A stretch of 62,814 bases of DNA from Lachnospiraceae bacterium (GCA_022774505.1 JALFLW010000069.1:1-62814); one strand, 5' to 3'; shown: positions 9,104 to 18,474, numbered from the stretch's first letter. A program made the numbers and translations. Notes: a model not told the origin generated them from the sequence alone.

Positions 9104-9970
9104 CTAATTATATCTTTTTTTTCTGATACTCTGGATCGTCAGAAAAACAAATAAAAATGCAACACTGATGTAATAAACAATGACATCATATTTCAAAACT
9201 CCAAGAGTAAAATCTTCAAATTTGGCAGATAATGCTGCACAATTTAAGATCTTTGTCACAATCCCGGCATACACAGATGACTTAACTGCAAAAATGATCC
9301 AGACAGCTGCCTCACCAAGAACTGCCAGTATGATCGTCACCGTAACATTATGCATCATATAATATGCAACGACCGCGACAACAATCCACAATACAGCTAT
9401 GATAGAGGCCTGTGAAGTCTTGTCTGACGGAAGTGCTCCGGCAATGTTTGACACAAGCACACTCATTAAAAGCACCAAAAAGGAAACTACTGCTGCGATC
9501 GGCTGGCTTTCTGTCAACGAAGAAACAAAGGTGCCTATTGCAATATAAGCCGCACCCAGCAGAAAAAATCCGATCAATGCACTATATGCCGGTGCAAGCT
9601 GTACATCACTGCCATAATGTTTTAATATCAACGGATAAAGTCCTACAAACAGGACACCTATTCCAAATAATGTAAGAAGTGCAAGATATTTTCCAATGAT
9701 CACACGACCTATCGAGATCGGTGCCGTATACAAAAGCTGGTCTGTCTTTTGATGCTTTTCCTCGGCAATGACTCTCATAGTCAGGATAGGGATCAAAAGA
9801 ACAAATAAGAATGTCGATGAGCTGAGCGTTGCCTCAAAATTTCCCACCTTCCCATAAAAATTATTGGCCCATGTATAAATACTGATAATGGCAATAAAAA
9901 AAGCCAGAAATACAAATCCGATCATGGAATGAAAATACTGCTTTAATTCCTTTTTATAAATCGCAAACAT
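9104..9970 (-). CDS. ABC-2 type permease, GldF-like
   Basis: 288 residues with six predicted membrane helices and the typical start MFAIYKKELKQYFHSMIGFVF. The short cytoplasmic segment RVIAEEKHQKTDQLLYTAPIS is characteristic of ABC-2 permeases of the GldF/NosY type. The ATG overlaps the ATPase stop codon by one base (TAATG), which points to translational coupling. Its SD lies within the 3' end of the ATPase gene. Confidence 0.92.
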   Translation of the reverse strand: MFAIYKKELKQYFHSMIGFVFLAFFIAIISIYTWANNFYGKVGNFEATLSSSTFLFVLLIPILTMRVIAEEKHQKTDQLLYTAPISIGRVIIGKYLALLTLFGIGVLFVGLYPLILKHYGSDVQLAPAYSALIGFFLLGAAYIAIGTFVSSLTESQPIAAVVSFLVLLMSVLVSNIAGALPSDKTSQASIIAVLWIVVAVVAYYMMHNVTVTIILAVLGEAAVWIIFAVKSSVYAGIVTKILNCAALSAKFEDFTLGVLKYDVIVYYISVAFLFVFLTIQSIRKKRYN

Positions 9971-11091
9971 TATTCTTCCTCCTTTTCTCCGGAATCCTCC
10001 CGAGACGCTTCTGTCTCTTCCGATATATCTTTTTCCGACTCTGCCTGTGCACTGTCACCGGTGATCTGAGCTTCTTCCTGCTGTTCGTCCTGATCCTTTG
10101 TTTCCTCCGGCTGCTCTTCCTTTCCGGCCTTGGATTGTCTGCGTCCTCCGAACTGTCTGGAACCACCCTTTGTCAATGCAATGAATGCCTCTTCAAGCGT
10201 AGTTTCCTGCCGGCGCATCTCCATGATCGGGCATCCTGCCTCTGCCAGGGCAAAGAAAACGTCCTCCCGCAGGTCCTTTTTATCAATAGAATATAATGTC
10301 AGCCCAAGAGTTTCCTCCTCCATCTGCTCATCATAAACAACATTTTTGATACCGGATACCTTACGCAATGCTCCTTTGATCACTGCCGTGTCCCCTTTAA
10401 TGACCAGATGCAGCCCGTTTGATGCCATATGCATCGTCAGATTATCCGGTGTATCACAGGCGATCATCTTACCCTCATTAATAATGATGATCTCATCACA
10501 TACGGCACTGATCTCCTGCATAATATGAGAGCTCAGAAGTATCGTATGATTCTCACTGAGATCACGGATCAGCTCACGCATCTGTATGATCTGGTTCGGG
10601 TCAAGACCCACCGTAGGTTCATCCAAGATCAATATCTCCGGATACCCCATCATAGCTCCCGCCACGCCTACTCTCTGCTTATATCCCTTAGACAAATGGC
10701 GGATCAGTCTCTCAGACACATCCACGATCTTGGTACGGTTCATGATCTCATTAACCATGACATCCCGCTCTTTACGAGGTACTTTTTTTAGTTCGGCCAC
10801 AAAATATAAATATTCCCTGACACGCATATCCGGATATAACGGGGGATTTTCCGGAAGATAACCGATATTTTTACGAACCTTTTCCGGCTCATCCTCCATA
10901 TCCACTCCATCAATAAGTACTGACCCTGATGTCGGTGCAATGTATCCTGTGATCATATTCATCGTTGTTGATTTTCCTGCACCGTTCGGTCCCAGAAATC
11001 CTACAACCTTTCCGGTCTCTACCGTAAAGGATAAGGAATCAACTGCTGCATGATCACCATACAATTTCACAAGATTTTTTACTTCAATCAA
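9970..11091 (-). CDS. ABC transporter ATP-binding protein, GldA-like, with acidic C-terminal tail
   Basis: 373 residues from a TTG start at 11091, 8 bases after GGAGG; the resulting N-terminus (M)IEVKNLVKLYG is the family norm. An upstream TTG at 11106 has no SD. Walker A GPNGAGKST (about residues 37-45), signature LSKGYKQRVGVAGAMMG, Walker B LILDEPTVGLD and the switch His in LLSSH are intact. Residues about 310-373 form a Gln/Glu/Lys-rich acidic tail, unusual for the core family. It energises the permease encoded next. Confidence 0.93.
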   Translation of the reverse strand: MIEVKNLVKLYGDHAAVDSLSFTVETGKVVGFLGPNGAGKSTTMNMITGYIAPTSGSVLIDGVDMEDEPEKVRKNIGYLPENPPLYPDMRVREYLYFVAELKKVPRKERDVMVNEIMNRTKIVDVSERLIRHLSKGYKQRVGVAGAMMGYPEILILDEPTVGLDPNQIIQMRELIRDLSENHTILLSSHIMQEISAVCDEIIIINEGKMIACDTPDNLTMHMASNGLHLVIKGDTAVIKGALRKVSGIKNVVYDEQMEEETLGLTLYSIDKKDLREDVFFALAEAGCPIMEMRRQETTLEEAFIALTKGGSRQFGGRRQSKAGKEEQPEETKDQDEQQEEAQITGDSAQAESEKDISEETEASREDSGEKEEE

Positions 11092-11190
11092 TGCTCCATC
11101 CTCCAATCTTTGCAGTCGCCCGCAACATTAGAATTTACTTTATCATAATTATGTCAAAACTTTGTGAACAAATGCCACAAAAAATACTAC

Positions 11191-11226
11191 AAAAAAGAAA
11201 AAGGAATTTTCCTATCGGAAAATTCC
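11191..11226 (-). terminator. Intrinsic terminator of the cyclophilin gene
   Basis: GGAATTTTCC and GGAAAATTCC form a perfect 10-bp stem with a 4-base loop. On the minus strand the stem is followed by TTTTTCTTTTTT. Confidence 0.85.
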
Positions 11227-11247
11227 CTGATCTTTATTTCCTTTATA

Positions 11248-11766
11248 CTAACACTTCTCCGGCTCCGGATAATCCACACCAAAAGTATCTGCGGTAACCT
11301 TGATCATCATCTGAGGCTCCATTGGAGCATCACGAAAATCTGTCTCAACCTCTGCGATCTTGTCAACGACATCCTGTCCTTTTGTAACTTTTCCGAATGC
11401 GGCATATGCTCCGTCCAGATGAGGTGCATCCTTGTGCATGATAAAGAACTGTGATCCTGCTGAATCCGGCATCATGGAACGTGCCATGGAAAGCACACCT
11501 GCAGAATGTTTCAGATCATTCGAAAAGCCATTCTGTGCAAACTCTCCCTTGATCGAATATCCCGGTCCACCGGTTCCTACACCATCCGGATCTCCACCCT
11601 GTATCATAAATCCGTTAATAACGCGGTGAAAGATCAGTCCATCATAAAAGCCTTTTCCTACCAGTGACAAAAAATTATTCACTGTATTAGGTGCTATCTC
11701 CGGATACAGCTCTGCTTCAATAGTTCCCTGTGTCGTCTCAAATGTAACAATTGGATTCTGTGCCAT
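11248..11766 (-). CDS. Peptidyl-prolyl cis-trans isomerase, cyclophilin type
   Basis: 172 residues, a complete cytoplasmic single-domain cyclophilin. It carries the family core FHRVINGFMIQGGDPDGVGTGGPGY, which includes the catalytic Arg and the FMIQGGD strand, then SMARSMMPDSAGSQFFIMH and the substrate-pocket HLDGAYAAFGKV. No signal peptide. It has its own promoter and terminator, so it is monocistronic. SD AAAGGA. Confidence 0.95.
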   Translation of the reverse strand: MAQNPIVTFETTQGTIEAELYPEIAPNTVNNFLSLVGKGFYDGLIFHRVINGFMIQGGDPDGVGTGGPGYSIKGEFAQNGFSNDLKHSAGVLSMARSMMPDSAGSQFFIMHKDAPHLDGAYAAFGKVTKGQDVVDKIAEVETDFRDAPMEPQMMIKVTADTFGVDYPEPEKC

Positions 11767-11813
11767 TTTATTATTCCTTTCTCTTATCAGCTAAAATGTA
11801 TTTTATTTAAGTC

Positions 11814-11842
11814 ATTATATACACTCTTTTAGAAAATGTCCA
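11814..11842 (-). promoter_or_regulatory. Sigma-A promoter of the cyclophilin gene
   Basis: Minus strand TGGACA (11837-11842), 17 bases, TATAAT (11814-11819), 48 bases before the start codon. Confidence 0.75.
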
Positions 11843-11885
11843 GTTTTAACCTTTCTCCCAGGCCTTTTTTGTTCCACGGACACAT

Positions 11886-13271
11886 CTACGACGGATTCAT
11901 TTCCAGACCGGTAAATATTTCGGGAATATCCTGTTTCCTTATGGAATCCATTGATAATGTAGTTGCATTTACCCTTCCCGGATGATAGATCACGCCTCCC
12001 ATGACTGCCGTTTCCCACAATGCATCCCCCTTTTGGAGGGCTTTTACTATCCTATCTTTTTCATAGTCTATCCTCTCCCACACACATGCCATATCCAGAG
12101 ATCCATCTTTTATCTTTTGAATACATTGCACGGCTGTTAATTCCTGTGTCTCCAAAATGATCTGCATCGGATTTTCTGCACTTCTGTCATAATAAGAATT
12201 TCCCTGCAGCACCTTTTGCGTCCCCGTATCATTCTGCATTATATACATTCCAGATCCTACCGGCATTTTTCCTTTTTTCTGCCCTGCAGCAATAAATATC
12301 TGTCCGATTTTTTGCACATCACTTTCCCTGTATTGCACAGTTTCTATTTCTACTGTCCGATCATCCAGTTTTCTTATGCCCTCGATCCTCCCATTTCCTG
12401 CTTTGCACTCCGGCCACAAAAAAGCTGCTGCCATACTGCGAAGCTCCGGCTCATAGTCTCTTCCGGTCATTTCTCCCAAATGTCCGAGATCCGTCCCATA
12501 TTGTCCCGCAATCTCACGGATTACCTGTTCTTTCTTTTTTCCTTTTCCCGTATACGATGTATCGGGTGCATAATAATAAGCAAATAATTCCTGTGTTTTA
12601 GGAAATTTTTTGCAGATTTTTTGGGCTGAACGGTTATAATACAGACTTTCAACCCAGGCATATTCTCTTCTTAAAATAGGAATTACCATATTTTCCGTAA
12701 TATATCCACGCATCTTTTTGTCCGGATCATCCAGTACTTTCCTGATTTTCTTTTTCCTCTTGTCCAGTTTCTTTCCGGATGCCCCATAACGATATTGTAA
12801 GACTCCTTTTATCTTCATTTCGCCTATTCTGTCATTTCCTGTATATCCGGCACGACAACGCTGATAATAATTATAAACCAAAGTATCCGATGTGATCAGC
12901 CGGCCTTCCGAATCCATAACATCCTTGGTCAGTTGTACTCTGTAAACAGCCCCTTTCTTCTTTTTGATCACAGATATGTTTCCTAACTCTGATACTCTCT
13001 GATAAAGGAGAGACAATACTCTTTCATCCCCCTGCGTCGTCCACTGAAAAGGGGATATCCGGTCACTCAGCTGCCCCATATATACTCGCAGCCTGCCATG
13101 GTTTCCATTCTCCCTCTCATCATCCGTTGTTTTTTTATTTACTGTTTCCACGGTTTCCTGTCCAATTTTTTTCTCTCTTCCCCTCCATCCGGCACAAATG
13201 CCATATGCCGCTGCAAGAATCGTGCCTATGGTCACAAAAATCAACAGATTTCTTCTTCCTCTATCCTTCAT
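11886..13271 (-). CDS. Membrane-anchored extracellular solute-binding-like protein (peptide-binding family 5, divergent)
   Basis: About 461 residues from ATG 13271; upstream in-frame starts at 13310 and 13334 lack a better SD. An N-terminal helix (LLIFVTIGTILAAAYGICAG) acts as signal or anchor and no lipobox Cys is visible. The part ISPFQWTTQGDERVLSLLYQRV and the later YYDRSAENPMQIILETQELTAVQCIQKIKDGSLDMA resemble OppA/SBP_bac_5 proteins, but the similarity is weak and no transporter genes adjoin. It is divergent from the SpoIIM-like gene. The function is unknown; a solitary receptor for peptide-like ligands is one possibility. Confidence 0.6.
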   Translation of the reverse strand: MKDRGRRNLLIFVTIGTILAAAYGICAGWRGREKKIGQETVETVNKKTTDDERENGNHGRLRVYMGQLSDRISPFQWTTQGDERVLSLLYQRVSELGNISVIKKKKGAVYRVQLTKDVMDSEGRLITSDTLVYNYYQRCRAGYTGNDRIGEMKIKGVLQYRYGASGKKLDKRKKKIRKVLDDPDKKMRGYITENMVIPILRREYAWVESLYYNRSAQKICKKFPKTQELFAYYYAPDTSYTGKGKKKEQVIREIAGQYGTDLGHLGEMTGRDYEPELRSMAAAFLWPECKAGNGRIEGIRKLDDRTVEIETVQYRESDVQKIGQIFIAAGQKKGKMPVGSGMYIMQNDTGTQKVLQGNSYYDRSAENPMQIILETQELTAVQCIQKIKDGSLDMACVWERIDYEKDRIVKALQKGDALWETAVMGGVIYHPGRVNATTLSMDSIRKQDIPEIFTGLEMNPS

Positions 13272-13450
13272 ACCTTTGTCGTCTCCTCCCTCTATGACTT
13301 CTTCCACCATACCCAAACCAGCCTGCAAATACAAGAAAAAGTCTTCGACAGTTTTCCCCGTTCTAATTCACAATCTTCCACCATATACTTTATCAAACCG
13401 CAAAAGGAGATGTCCGTTAGTCTGACCAAAAAACGAGACACATACTCTTT

Positions 13451-14056
13451 ATGAACGAATCCTCTCATGCAAAAAAACAAACAAAAAAAACGCTGTCAGA
13501 TACCACTATCAGCGTTTTTATTTTCTTTATTGCAGGCATGACTGCCGGATGTATTGCCGCATATATTTTCCGTAATGGAATTTACTCCTATATCTTCCAT
13601 CTGTACCAGTCTCTCCTGAAACAGCTTCAGGTTTCCGAAGTCAATAAGCAGGATTTCTTCCTGCTGGCAGCCCGCAGAAATCTAAAATATCTTCTTTTGA
13701 TCTGGTTCTTTGCCTTTACAAATATATGGCAGTATTACTATCGTCTTTTTTCGGGATATACCGGTATTCAAAACGGTCTTCTCGTTTCTTTTTGTGTCCA
13801 AATAAACGGACTCTGGGGTATTACAGGATTTCTTTGTTTCCTGCTTCCCCAGGCACTTTTGTTAATACCGGCTTTTCTGATCAGCTTCAATCACTGCGAA
13901 AAGCTGCATGAAAATCTCCACAGCATCACCTTTCCAAAATACCGCCTTTTTCTATGTGAATTTCCTTTTTTTGCTGTCTCTCTGCTGTTGCTTTTGCTTG
14001 GCTGCTTTCTGGAAGCATCCTTTAGTCCCGGTCTGCTGCGTCTTTACTTTCATTAA
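13451..14056 (+). CDS. SpoIIM-like (stage II sporulation protein M family) membrane protein
   Basis: 201 residues with five predicted membrane helices. The sequence ISVFIFFIAGMTAGCI, then a soluble loop, then NLKYLLLIWFFAFT and QALLLIPAFLISF, follows the SpoIIM/DUF95 layout. In Bacillus SpoIIM anchors the SpoIIDMP peptidoglycan-degrading machine during engulfment. Here the gene stands alone and diverges from its neighbour, so a sporulation role is family-based inference. It converges with coaE after 43 bases. Confidence 0.65.
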   Translation: MNESSHAKKQTKKTLSDTTISVFIFFIAGMTAGCIAAYIFRNGIYSYIFHLYQSLLKQLQVSEVNKQDFFLLAARRNLKYLLLIWFFAFTNIWQYYYRLFSGYTGIQNGLLVSFCVQINGLWGITGFLCFLLPQALLLIPAFLISFNHCEKLHENLHSITFPKYRLFLCEFPFFAVSLLLLLLGCFLEASFSPGLLRLYFH

Positions 14057-14099
14057 GTCACTGTCTCACATAACCATATCCGAAATTTCCGCCAGCCCC

Positions 14100-14678
14100 T
14101 TACACGTACTTTTCGATCTGCTTTCTAAGCTCATCTACCGTCCCATCATTTTCTATGACCACATCGCTGTGACGTCTAAACGCTTCTTCACTCAGCTGAC
14201 GTTTCAATATAGATGTGATCTTTTCCTCCGAATAGCCACGGCTTTCCATGAGACGCTCCCTTCGAACATCTTCTGATACATGGACATACCATATCCGGTC
14301 ACAAAAGCTGTCACAGCCACTTTCGATGAGAAGTGCGGATTCCAGTACAATGACACCTTTTTTTTCTTTCCTCTGCTTAATATATCTGCGGACATATTCT
14401 ATTACTGCCGGATGGATCCTTTCATTCAGCCATTTTCGTTCCTCTTCACTCTGAAATATCCTCTCAGCCAGACATTCACGGCTGATTGTTCCATCCGGAT
14501 CCAGAATCTGCTGACCAAAGTGTGCAACGATTTCTTTATAGCATTTCTCTCCCGGTTCCATAACTCTGTGTCCCAGTTCGTCTGTGATCAAAAGCTCGGC
14601 ATTATATTTTTCTGCCAATATTTCTGCAGCCAGGCTTTTGCCACTGCCAACTCCACCAGTCAATCCAATTACATACAC
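14100..14678 (-). CDS. coaE: Dephospho-CoA kinase
   Basis: 192 residues. It phosphorylates the 3'-hydroxyl of dephospho-CoA in the last step of CoA synthesis. P-loop GLTGGVGSGKS at residues 5-15, then LITDELGH and the lid/adenine region IWYVHVSEDVRRERLMESRGYSEEKI. The start is GTG at 14678, preceded by AGG at suitable distance; no ATG is available. It lies 34 bases after polA, the usual Firmicute order polA-coaE. Confidence 0.95.
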   Translation of the reverse strand: MYVIGLTGGVGSGKSLAAEILAEKYNAELLITDELGHRVMEPGEKCYKEIVAHFGQQILDPDGTISRECLAERIFQSEEERKWLNERIHPAVIEYVRRYIKQRKEKKGVIVLESALLIESGCDSFCDRIWYVHVSEDVRRERLMESRGYSEEKITSILKRQLSEEAFRRHSDVVIENDGTVDELRKQIEKYV

Positions 14679-14712
14679 GATTCTTTACCTATCCTTTATA
14701 TTCTTCCTGCTA

Positions 14713-17559
14713 TCAATGTGCCTCATACCAGTCAGCACCCTGCTCAACCTCGACCTCCAGAGGTACTGACAGCCCGGCTGCCGAAGCCATTTCGTCATGA
14801 AGGATCTCACGAACCCTTTCCGCCTCTTCCGGCGGAGCTTCCACCAAAAGTTCATCATGCACCTGCAGTACAACCTTTGCCTGCATATTTTCTTCCAACA
14901 ATCTCTGTGACACCCGGATCATCGCTATTTTGATAATATCTGCCGCGGTTCCCTGGATCGGAGAGTTCATTGCCACACGCTCCCCAAAAGATCTCTGCAT
15001 GAAATTGCTGGAAGATAATTCCGGCACCGGTCTTCTCCTGCCAAACATTGTCCGGGCATATCCATCTTTCTTTGCCGCATCCACCAATCCATCCAGATAA
15101 GATTTGATAGCCGGATATGTGGCAAAATACTGATTAATAAACCCTTCCGCTTCCTTTCTGGATACATTCAGATCCTGTCCCAGTCCAAAGGAGCTGATCC
15201 CGTAAACAATTCCAAAATTAACTGCCTTGGCATTTCTTCTCTGCAGATCTGTCACTTCATCAAAAGGCACATGAAATACCTTCGAGGCGGTACTGCGGTG
15301 AATGTCCCTGTTCTCACGATATGCTTCAATAAGCTCCGGATCGCCGGATAAATGTGCCAGAACACGGAGCTCGATCTGAGAATAATCCGCATCCAAAAAT
15401 ACCCATCCCTCTCTCGGTGTAAATACCTTGCGCAGCTGTCTTCCCAGCTCCATCCGGATCGGTATATTCTGCAGATTCGGATCGGTACTGCTGATCCTTC
15501 CCGTGGCTGTGATCGTCTGATTAAATTTTCCATGGATCCTTCCATCTGCCTCGATATAAACAGGAAGACCATCCGCATAAGTGGATTTCAGCTTTGTCAC
15601 CTGACGATATTCCAGGATCTTTGGTATGATCGGATCTTCTGTCCGCAGCTTATCCAAAATGTCCGCTGATGTAGAATAACCGGTCTTTGTCTTTTTGGCA
15701 AAAGGCAGCTTCATCTTTTCAAATAAAATTATCCCCAGCTGCTTCGGCGAATTTATATTAAATTCTTCTCCGGCAAGGTCATATATCTCTTTTTCCAGAT
15801 TATTGACGGTAGCCTGCAGCGAAACTGACATATCCTCCAGAACCTTCTTATCCGCGCATACCCCCAGACGCTCCATCTGATACAGATAATATGCCGTAGG
15901 CATCTCAATCTCTTCATAAAGCTTCCACATGTCCTGCTGCTCTAACTGCTCCTTTATTTCGCCAAAAGCCAGACACGGCACAAATGAAAGCTGCCCCAGA
16001 TACTGCAGCATTGCTTCCGTTTCCTGCTCGGTATCCTGTTCCAGAACCTCCCTGATCTTTTGCTTTCCAAACAGCTCTCCATAAGATGAGATCGTCATAT
16101 CCAGATAATCTCTTGCAATGTCATCCACCATATATGTGTCTTTCAACGGATTTAAAAGATATGCTCCGATCTCCAGATCCACAATCTTTGCAAATAGCTT
16201 TTTTTGAGCCTGTACCGTCGCTGCCGGAAATCCCTCCTGCTCTGCCGGCTCACTGCCCATCGGCGTACAATGATGCAGAATATCCTTCCACCCAAGCAGG
16301 GCGATATGTCTTATCTTTTCTGCAAGACAACGCACCTGATCTACAATCTCTTCTCCGGACAATGCCTCTCCGGCCATAATGCATCCGGTGTGTACCCTTT
16401 CTGCCTCCGGATAAGAGATCGATATCCCATAAAACGGATATTCCTTCTCTGAATTTTCATCCGTCTCCTCAGCAATTTCCATATCGCCGCCATCAAAAAC
16501 CAGAGTCATCTGGCCACCTGTTTTTTTCGCTCTTTTTTTCTGTGCTCCATCACTTGCCCAATGATCTGCCAGAAAACCGATCCCGACCACCTCCGGGTCC
16601 GTCTGATAAAGCCTGTCTATAAAATCATTATACTGATCTTTGGTCTCCAGCTTCTCAATATGAAGGTGCTTTGTCGCATTCTTCTGCTGATTTTTATCAA
16701 ACCGTTTGAGCAGTGATTTAAACTCCAACCGTTTTACCATCGCAAAAGACTGTTCATTAAAAAGCTCCGGTACCACAGCCTCATCCAGAGAATAATCTAA
16801 TTCACAGTCTGTCTTGATCGTTGCCAATGCCTTGCTCAGCATCGCCTGTTCCTGTCCTTTTTCCAACAGATCATGCGTTCTCTTGGGCGTTACCTCATCC
16901 AGATGTGCGTATGCCTCCTCAACAGTTGGAAATGCAGTTAATATCTTAACAGCTGTCTTTTCGCCAATTCCTGCAACTCCCGGAATATTATCCGATGCGT
17001 CTCCCATGAGTCCCTTCAGATCTATGATCTGAGAAGGCGTCACCTGATATCTGTCAATCACATCCTGTGTATGATAATTCTCTATCTCCGTACCTCCCCG
17101 CTTTGTTTTCGGGATCCGTATCATTGTTTTCTCTGTTGCCAGCTGAAGCAGATCTCTGTCTCCGGATACCAGAGACACCTCCAGCCCCTCACTTTCCGCC
17201 TTTCGCGCAATGGTTCCCAGTATATCATCTGCCTCATAGCCTTCCCTCATCACCAGACGTACTCCCATCTTTTGAAGCATCTCCTGAATAAGAGGCACCT
17301 GCTCTTTCAGCTCGTCCGGCATCCCCTTTCTGGTCCCTTTATAATCGGCATACATCTCATGGCGAAATGTCGGATGCTTCACATCGAATGCCACCGTGAG
17401 ATACTGCGGTTTTTCCTCATCCAGTATCTTTAGCATGATATTAAGAAAACCATACACGGCATTTGTATGAAGCCCTTCTGAATTTGTCAGATCAGGAACT
17501 CCATAAAAAGCTCTGTTTAATATACTATGTCCATCGATCAGTACAATCTTTCCTTCCAT
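14713..17559 (-). CDS. polA: DNA polymerase I
   Basis: 948 residues. The N-terminal 5'-3' exonuclease (1-about 300) shows IDGHSILNRAFYG, YEADDILGT and SGDRDLLQLA. The middle 3'-5' exonuclease-like domain (about 310-560) lacks the acidic metal-binding residues and carries a Lys/Glu-rich insertion, so it is probably without proofreading, as in many Firmicutes. The polymerase domain is intact: motif A DADYSQIELRVLAHLSGD, motif B RRNAKAVNFGIVYG, motif C QVHDELLVE. It is followed by coaE. Confidence 0.97.
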   Translation of the reverse strand: MEGKIVLIDGHSILNRAFYGVPDLTNSEGLHTNAVYGFLNIMLKILDEEKPQYLTVAFDVKHPTFRHEMYADYKGTRKGMPDELKEQVPLIQEMLQKMGVRLVMREGYEADDILGTIARKAESEGLEVSLVSGDRDLLQLATEKTMIRIPKTKRGGTEIENYHTQDVIDRYQVTPSQIIDLKGLMGDASDNIPGVAGIGEKTAVKILTAFPTVEEAYAHLDEVTPKRTHDLLEKGQEQAMLSKALATIKTDCELDYSLDEAVVPELFNEQSFAMVKRLEFKSLLKRFDKNQQKNATKHLHIEKLETKDQYNDFIDRLYQTDPEVVGIGFLADHWASDGAQKKRAKKTGGQMTLVFDGGDMEIAEETDENSEKEYPFYGISISYPEAERVHTGCIMAGEALSGEEIVDQVRCLAEKIRHIALLGWKDILHHCTPMGSEPAEQEGFPAATVQAQKKLFAKIVDLEIGAYLLNPLKDTYMVDDIARDYLDMTISSYGELFGKQKIREVLEQDTEQETEAMLQYLGQLSFVPCLAFGEIKEQLEQQDMWKLYEEIEMPTAYYLYQMERLGVCADKKVLEDMSVSLQATVNNLEKEIYDLAGEEFNINSPKQLGIILFEKMKLPFAKKTKTGYSTSADILDKLRTEDPIIPKILEYRQVTKLKSTYADGLPVYIEADGRIHGKFNQTITATGRISSTDPNLQNIPIRMELGRQLRKVFTPREGWVFLDADYSQIELRVLAHLSGDPELIEAYRENRDIHRSTASKVFHVPFDEVTDLQRRNAKAVNFGIVYGISSFGLGQDLNVSRKEAEGFINQYFATYPAIKSYLDGLVDAAKKDGYARTMFGRRRPVPELSSSNFMQRSFGERVAMNSPIQGTAADIIKIAMIRVSQRLLEENMQAKVVLQVHDELLVEAPPEEAERVREILHDEMASAAGLSVPLEVEVEQGADWYEAH

Positions 17560-17580
17560 ATCAACACCTATACCTTTCTA

Positions 17581-17889
17581 TTAAAATAAAAGGATCACAC
17601 CAATACATATTACTGCCAGAAGCAGATATTTTTCAATTAATAAAACACGGTATTTAAAAAGATAATCTGCCGCAGAATGAAGCTTTTGCTCCGAATCAAG
17701 CTTAAACTCAGAAATATTCTGACGTTCATCTAAATAACGCATTCCCATGATCACTGTATAGTATATATCATATTCCTCCCGACATTCCCTGCACGTATCC
17801 ATATGATGCAGAAATACAGCCAGATCAGACACGCTGAGTTTATCATCTATAAATGGAATAAATAACTTTTGTATTTCTTTGCACTCCAT
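17581..17889 (-). CDS. Anti-sigma-factor-like zinc-finger membrane protein
   Basis: 102 residues from ATG 17889, preceded by AAGGGAG; a longer frame from 17949 runs through the repeat and is rejected. Residues about 1-45 form a zf-HC2 type motif (MECKEIQKLFIPFIDD, then HHMDTCRECREEY with H-x3-C-x2-C). A single membrane helix ends the protein (YLLLAVICIGVILLF). Proteins of this build usually hold an ECF sigma factor at the membrane, but no sigma gene is adjacent. It lies 21 bases upstream of polA. Confidence 0.7.
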   Translation of the reverse strand: MECKEIQKLFIPFIDDKLSVSDLAVFLHHMDTCRECREEYDIYYTVIMGMRYLDERQNISEFKLDSEQKLHSAADYLFKYRVLLIEKYLLLAVICIGVILLF

Positions 17890-17916
17890 GAGCCACACTC
17901 CCTTCGTACAAACACT

Positions 17917-18008
17917 AAAAAAGGGCAAAACCAGCGTTTTGCCCTCCAAGAATTGCTTCGCAATTCTCGTTGGCTTCCCACTATGTTACGAGCATTTTCC
18001 TATACACT
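17917..18008 (-). repeat. Dispersed 92-nt structured repeat, copy A
   Basis: 92 bases almost identical to two tandem copies at 45831-46014. Read on the minus strand it begins TAGTGTATAGGAAAATGCTC. It then has a hairpin with arms GAATTGC and GCAATTC plus outer CCAA/TTGG, and ends in GGGCAAAAC-GCTG-GTTTTGCCC followed by TTTTTT, a perfect intrinsic terminator. It lies directly after the tRNA-Leu terminator and 28 bases before the zinc-finger gene. Confidence 0.85.
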
Positions 18009-18041
18009 AAAAAAAGAGAAACCTATATGGCTTCTCTTTTT
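18009..18041 (-). terminator. Intrinsic terminator of tRNA-Leu
   Basis: On the minus strand AAAAAGAGAAGCC and GGTTTCTCTTTTT form the stem around ATATA, followed by further T residues. It begins six bases after the tRNA. Confidence 0.85.
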
Positions 18042-18046
18042 GCAAA

Positions 18047-18128
18047 TGCCGGTGGCCGGACTCGAACCGGCACGGAGTTACCCGCATGATTTTGAGTCAT
18101 GTGCGTCTGCCAATTCCGCCACACCGGC
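18047..18128 (-). tRNA. tRNA-Leu (anticodon CAA)
   Basis: 82 bases. The acceptor stem GCCGGTG/CACCGGC is perfect with discriminator A; CCA is not encoded. The anticodon stem CATGA/TCATG closes loop CTCAAAA with anticodon CAA, which reads UUG. A variable arm follows, typical of Leu, then the T arm GCCGG-TTCGAGT-CCGGC. It has its own promoter and terminator and stands alone at the edge of the AT-rich island. Confidence 0.97.
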
Positions 18129-18150
18129 GCTGCATGTCGCAACAGAAAAT

Positions 18151-18179
18151 ATTCTATCATTTTCCGGCTTTTTTGTCAA
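18151..18179 (-). promoter_or_regulatory. Strong sigma-A promoter of tRNA-Leu
   Basis: Minus strand TTGACA (18174-18179), 17 bases, TAGAAT (18151-18156), 22 bases before the mature tRNA 5' end. Confidence 0.85.
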
Positions 18180-18408
18180 TATATAACTTCCATTTTCTGT
18201 GCACAAAACCGAAAAACTAATTGATGTTTCTAATCCGATAAACATGTTTTGTAGGGTTGTTTCTTTGCGTGGTGTGAAAGAGATAAGTAAATTCAAAGTG
18301 CAAAGAGATGAACTTAACACATCTCGGTTTGATAGGTATAATTCACAGCAAAATATACAATATATAGTACTCCAAAACTGTTTATTAGACAATTTCTGCG
18401 AAACATAA

Positions 18409-18437
18409 TTGACAAAACGATAAATTTATGTTAAAAA
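18409..18437 (+). promoter_or_regulatory. Promoter of the XRE / ImmA-like pair
   Basis: TTGACA (18409-18414), 17 bases, TAAAAA (18432-18437), then a 5' leader of about 30 bases to the SD GGAGG. Confidence 0.6.
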
Positions 18438-18474
18438 TATGATTGTATAAAAATTTCAAACGGAGGAATATGTA

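Larger units (their letters stand above)
18129..18474. other. 346-base AT-rich gap between tRNA-Leu and the XRE gene
   Basis: Contains the two promoters listed separately (tRNA on the minus strand, XRE on the plus strand). In between is AT-rich sequence with a weak stem ATGTTT/AAACAT near 18222-18243. I see no gene and no copy of the tRNA end that would mark an attachment site. Confidence 0.5.

Noticed and set aside
18047-18128. tRNA-Leu as the attachment site of the AT-rich island
   Set aside because: The island lies on the 5' side of the tRNA, no repeat of the tRNA 3' end is visible, and no integrase is present.
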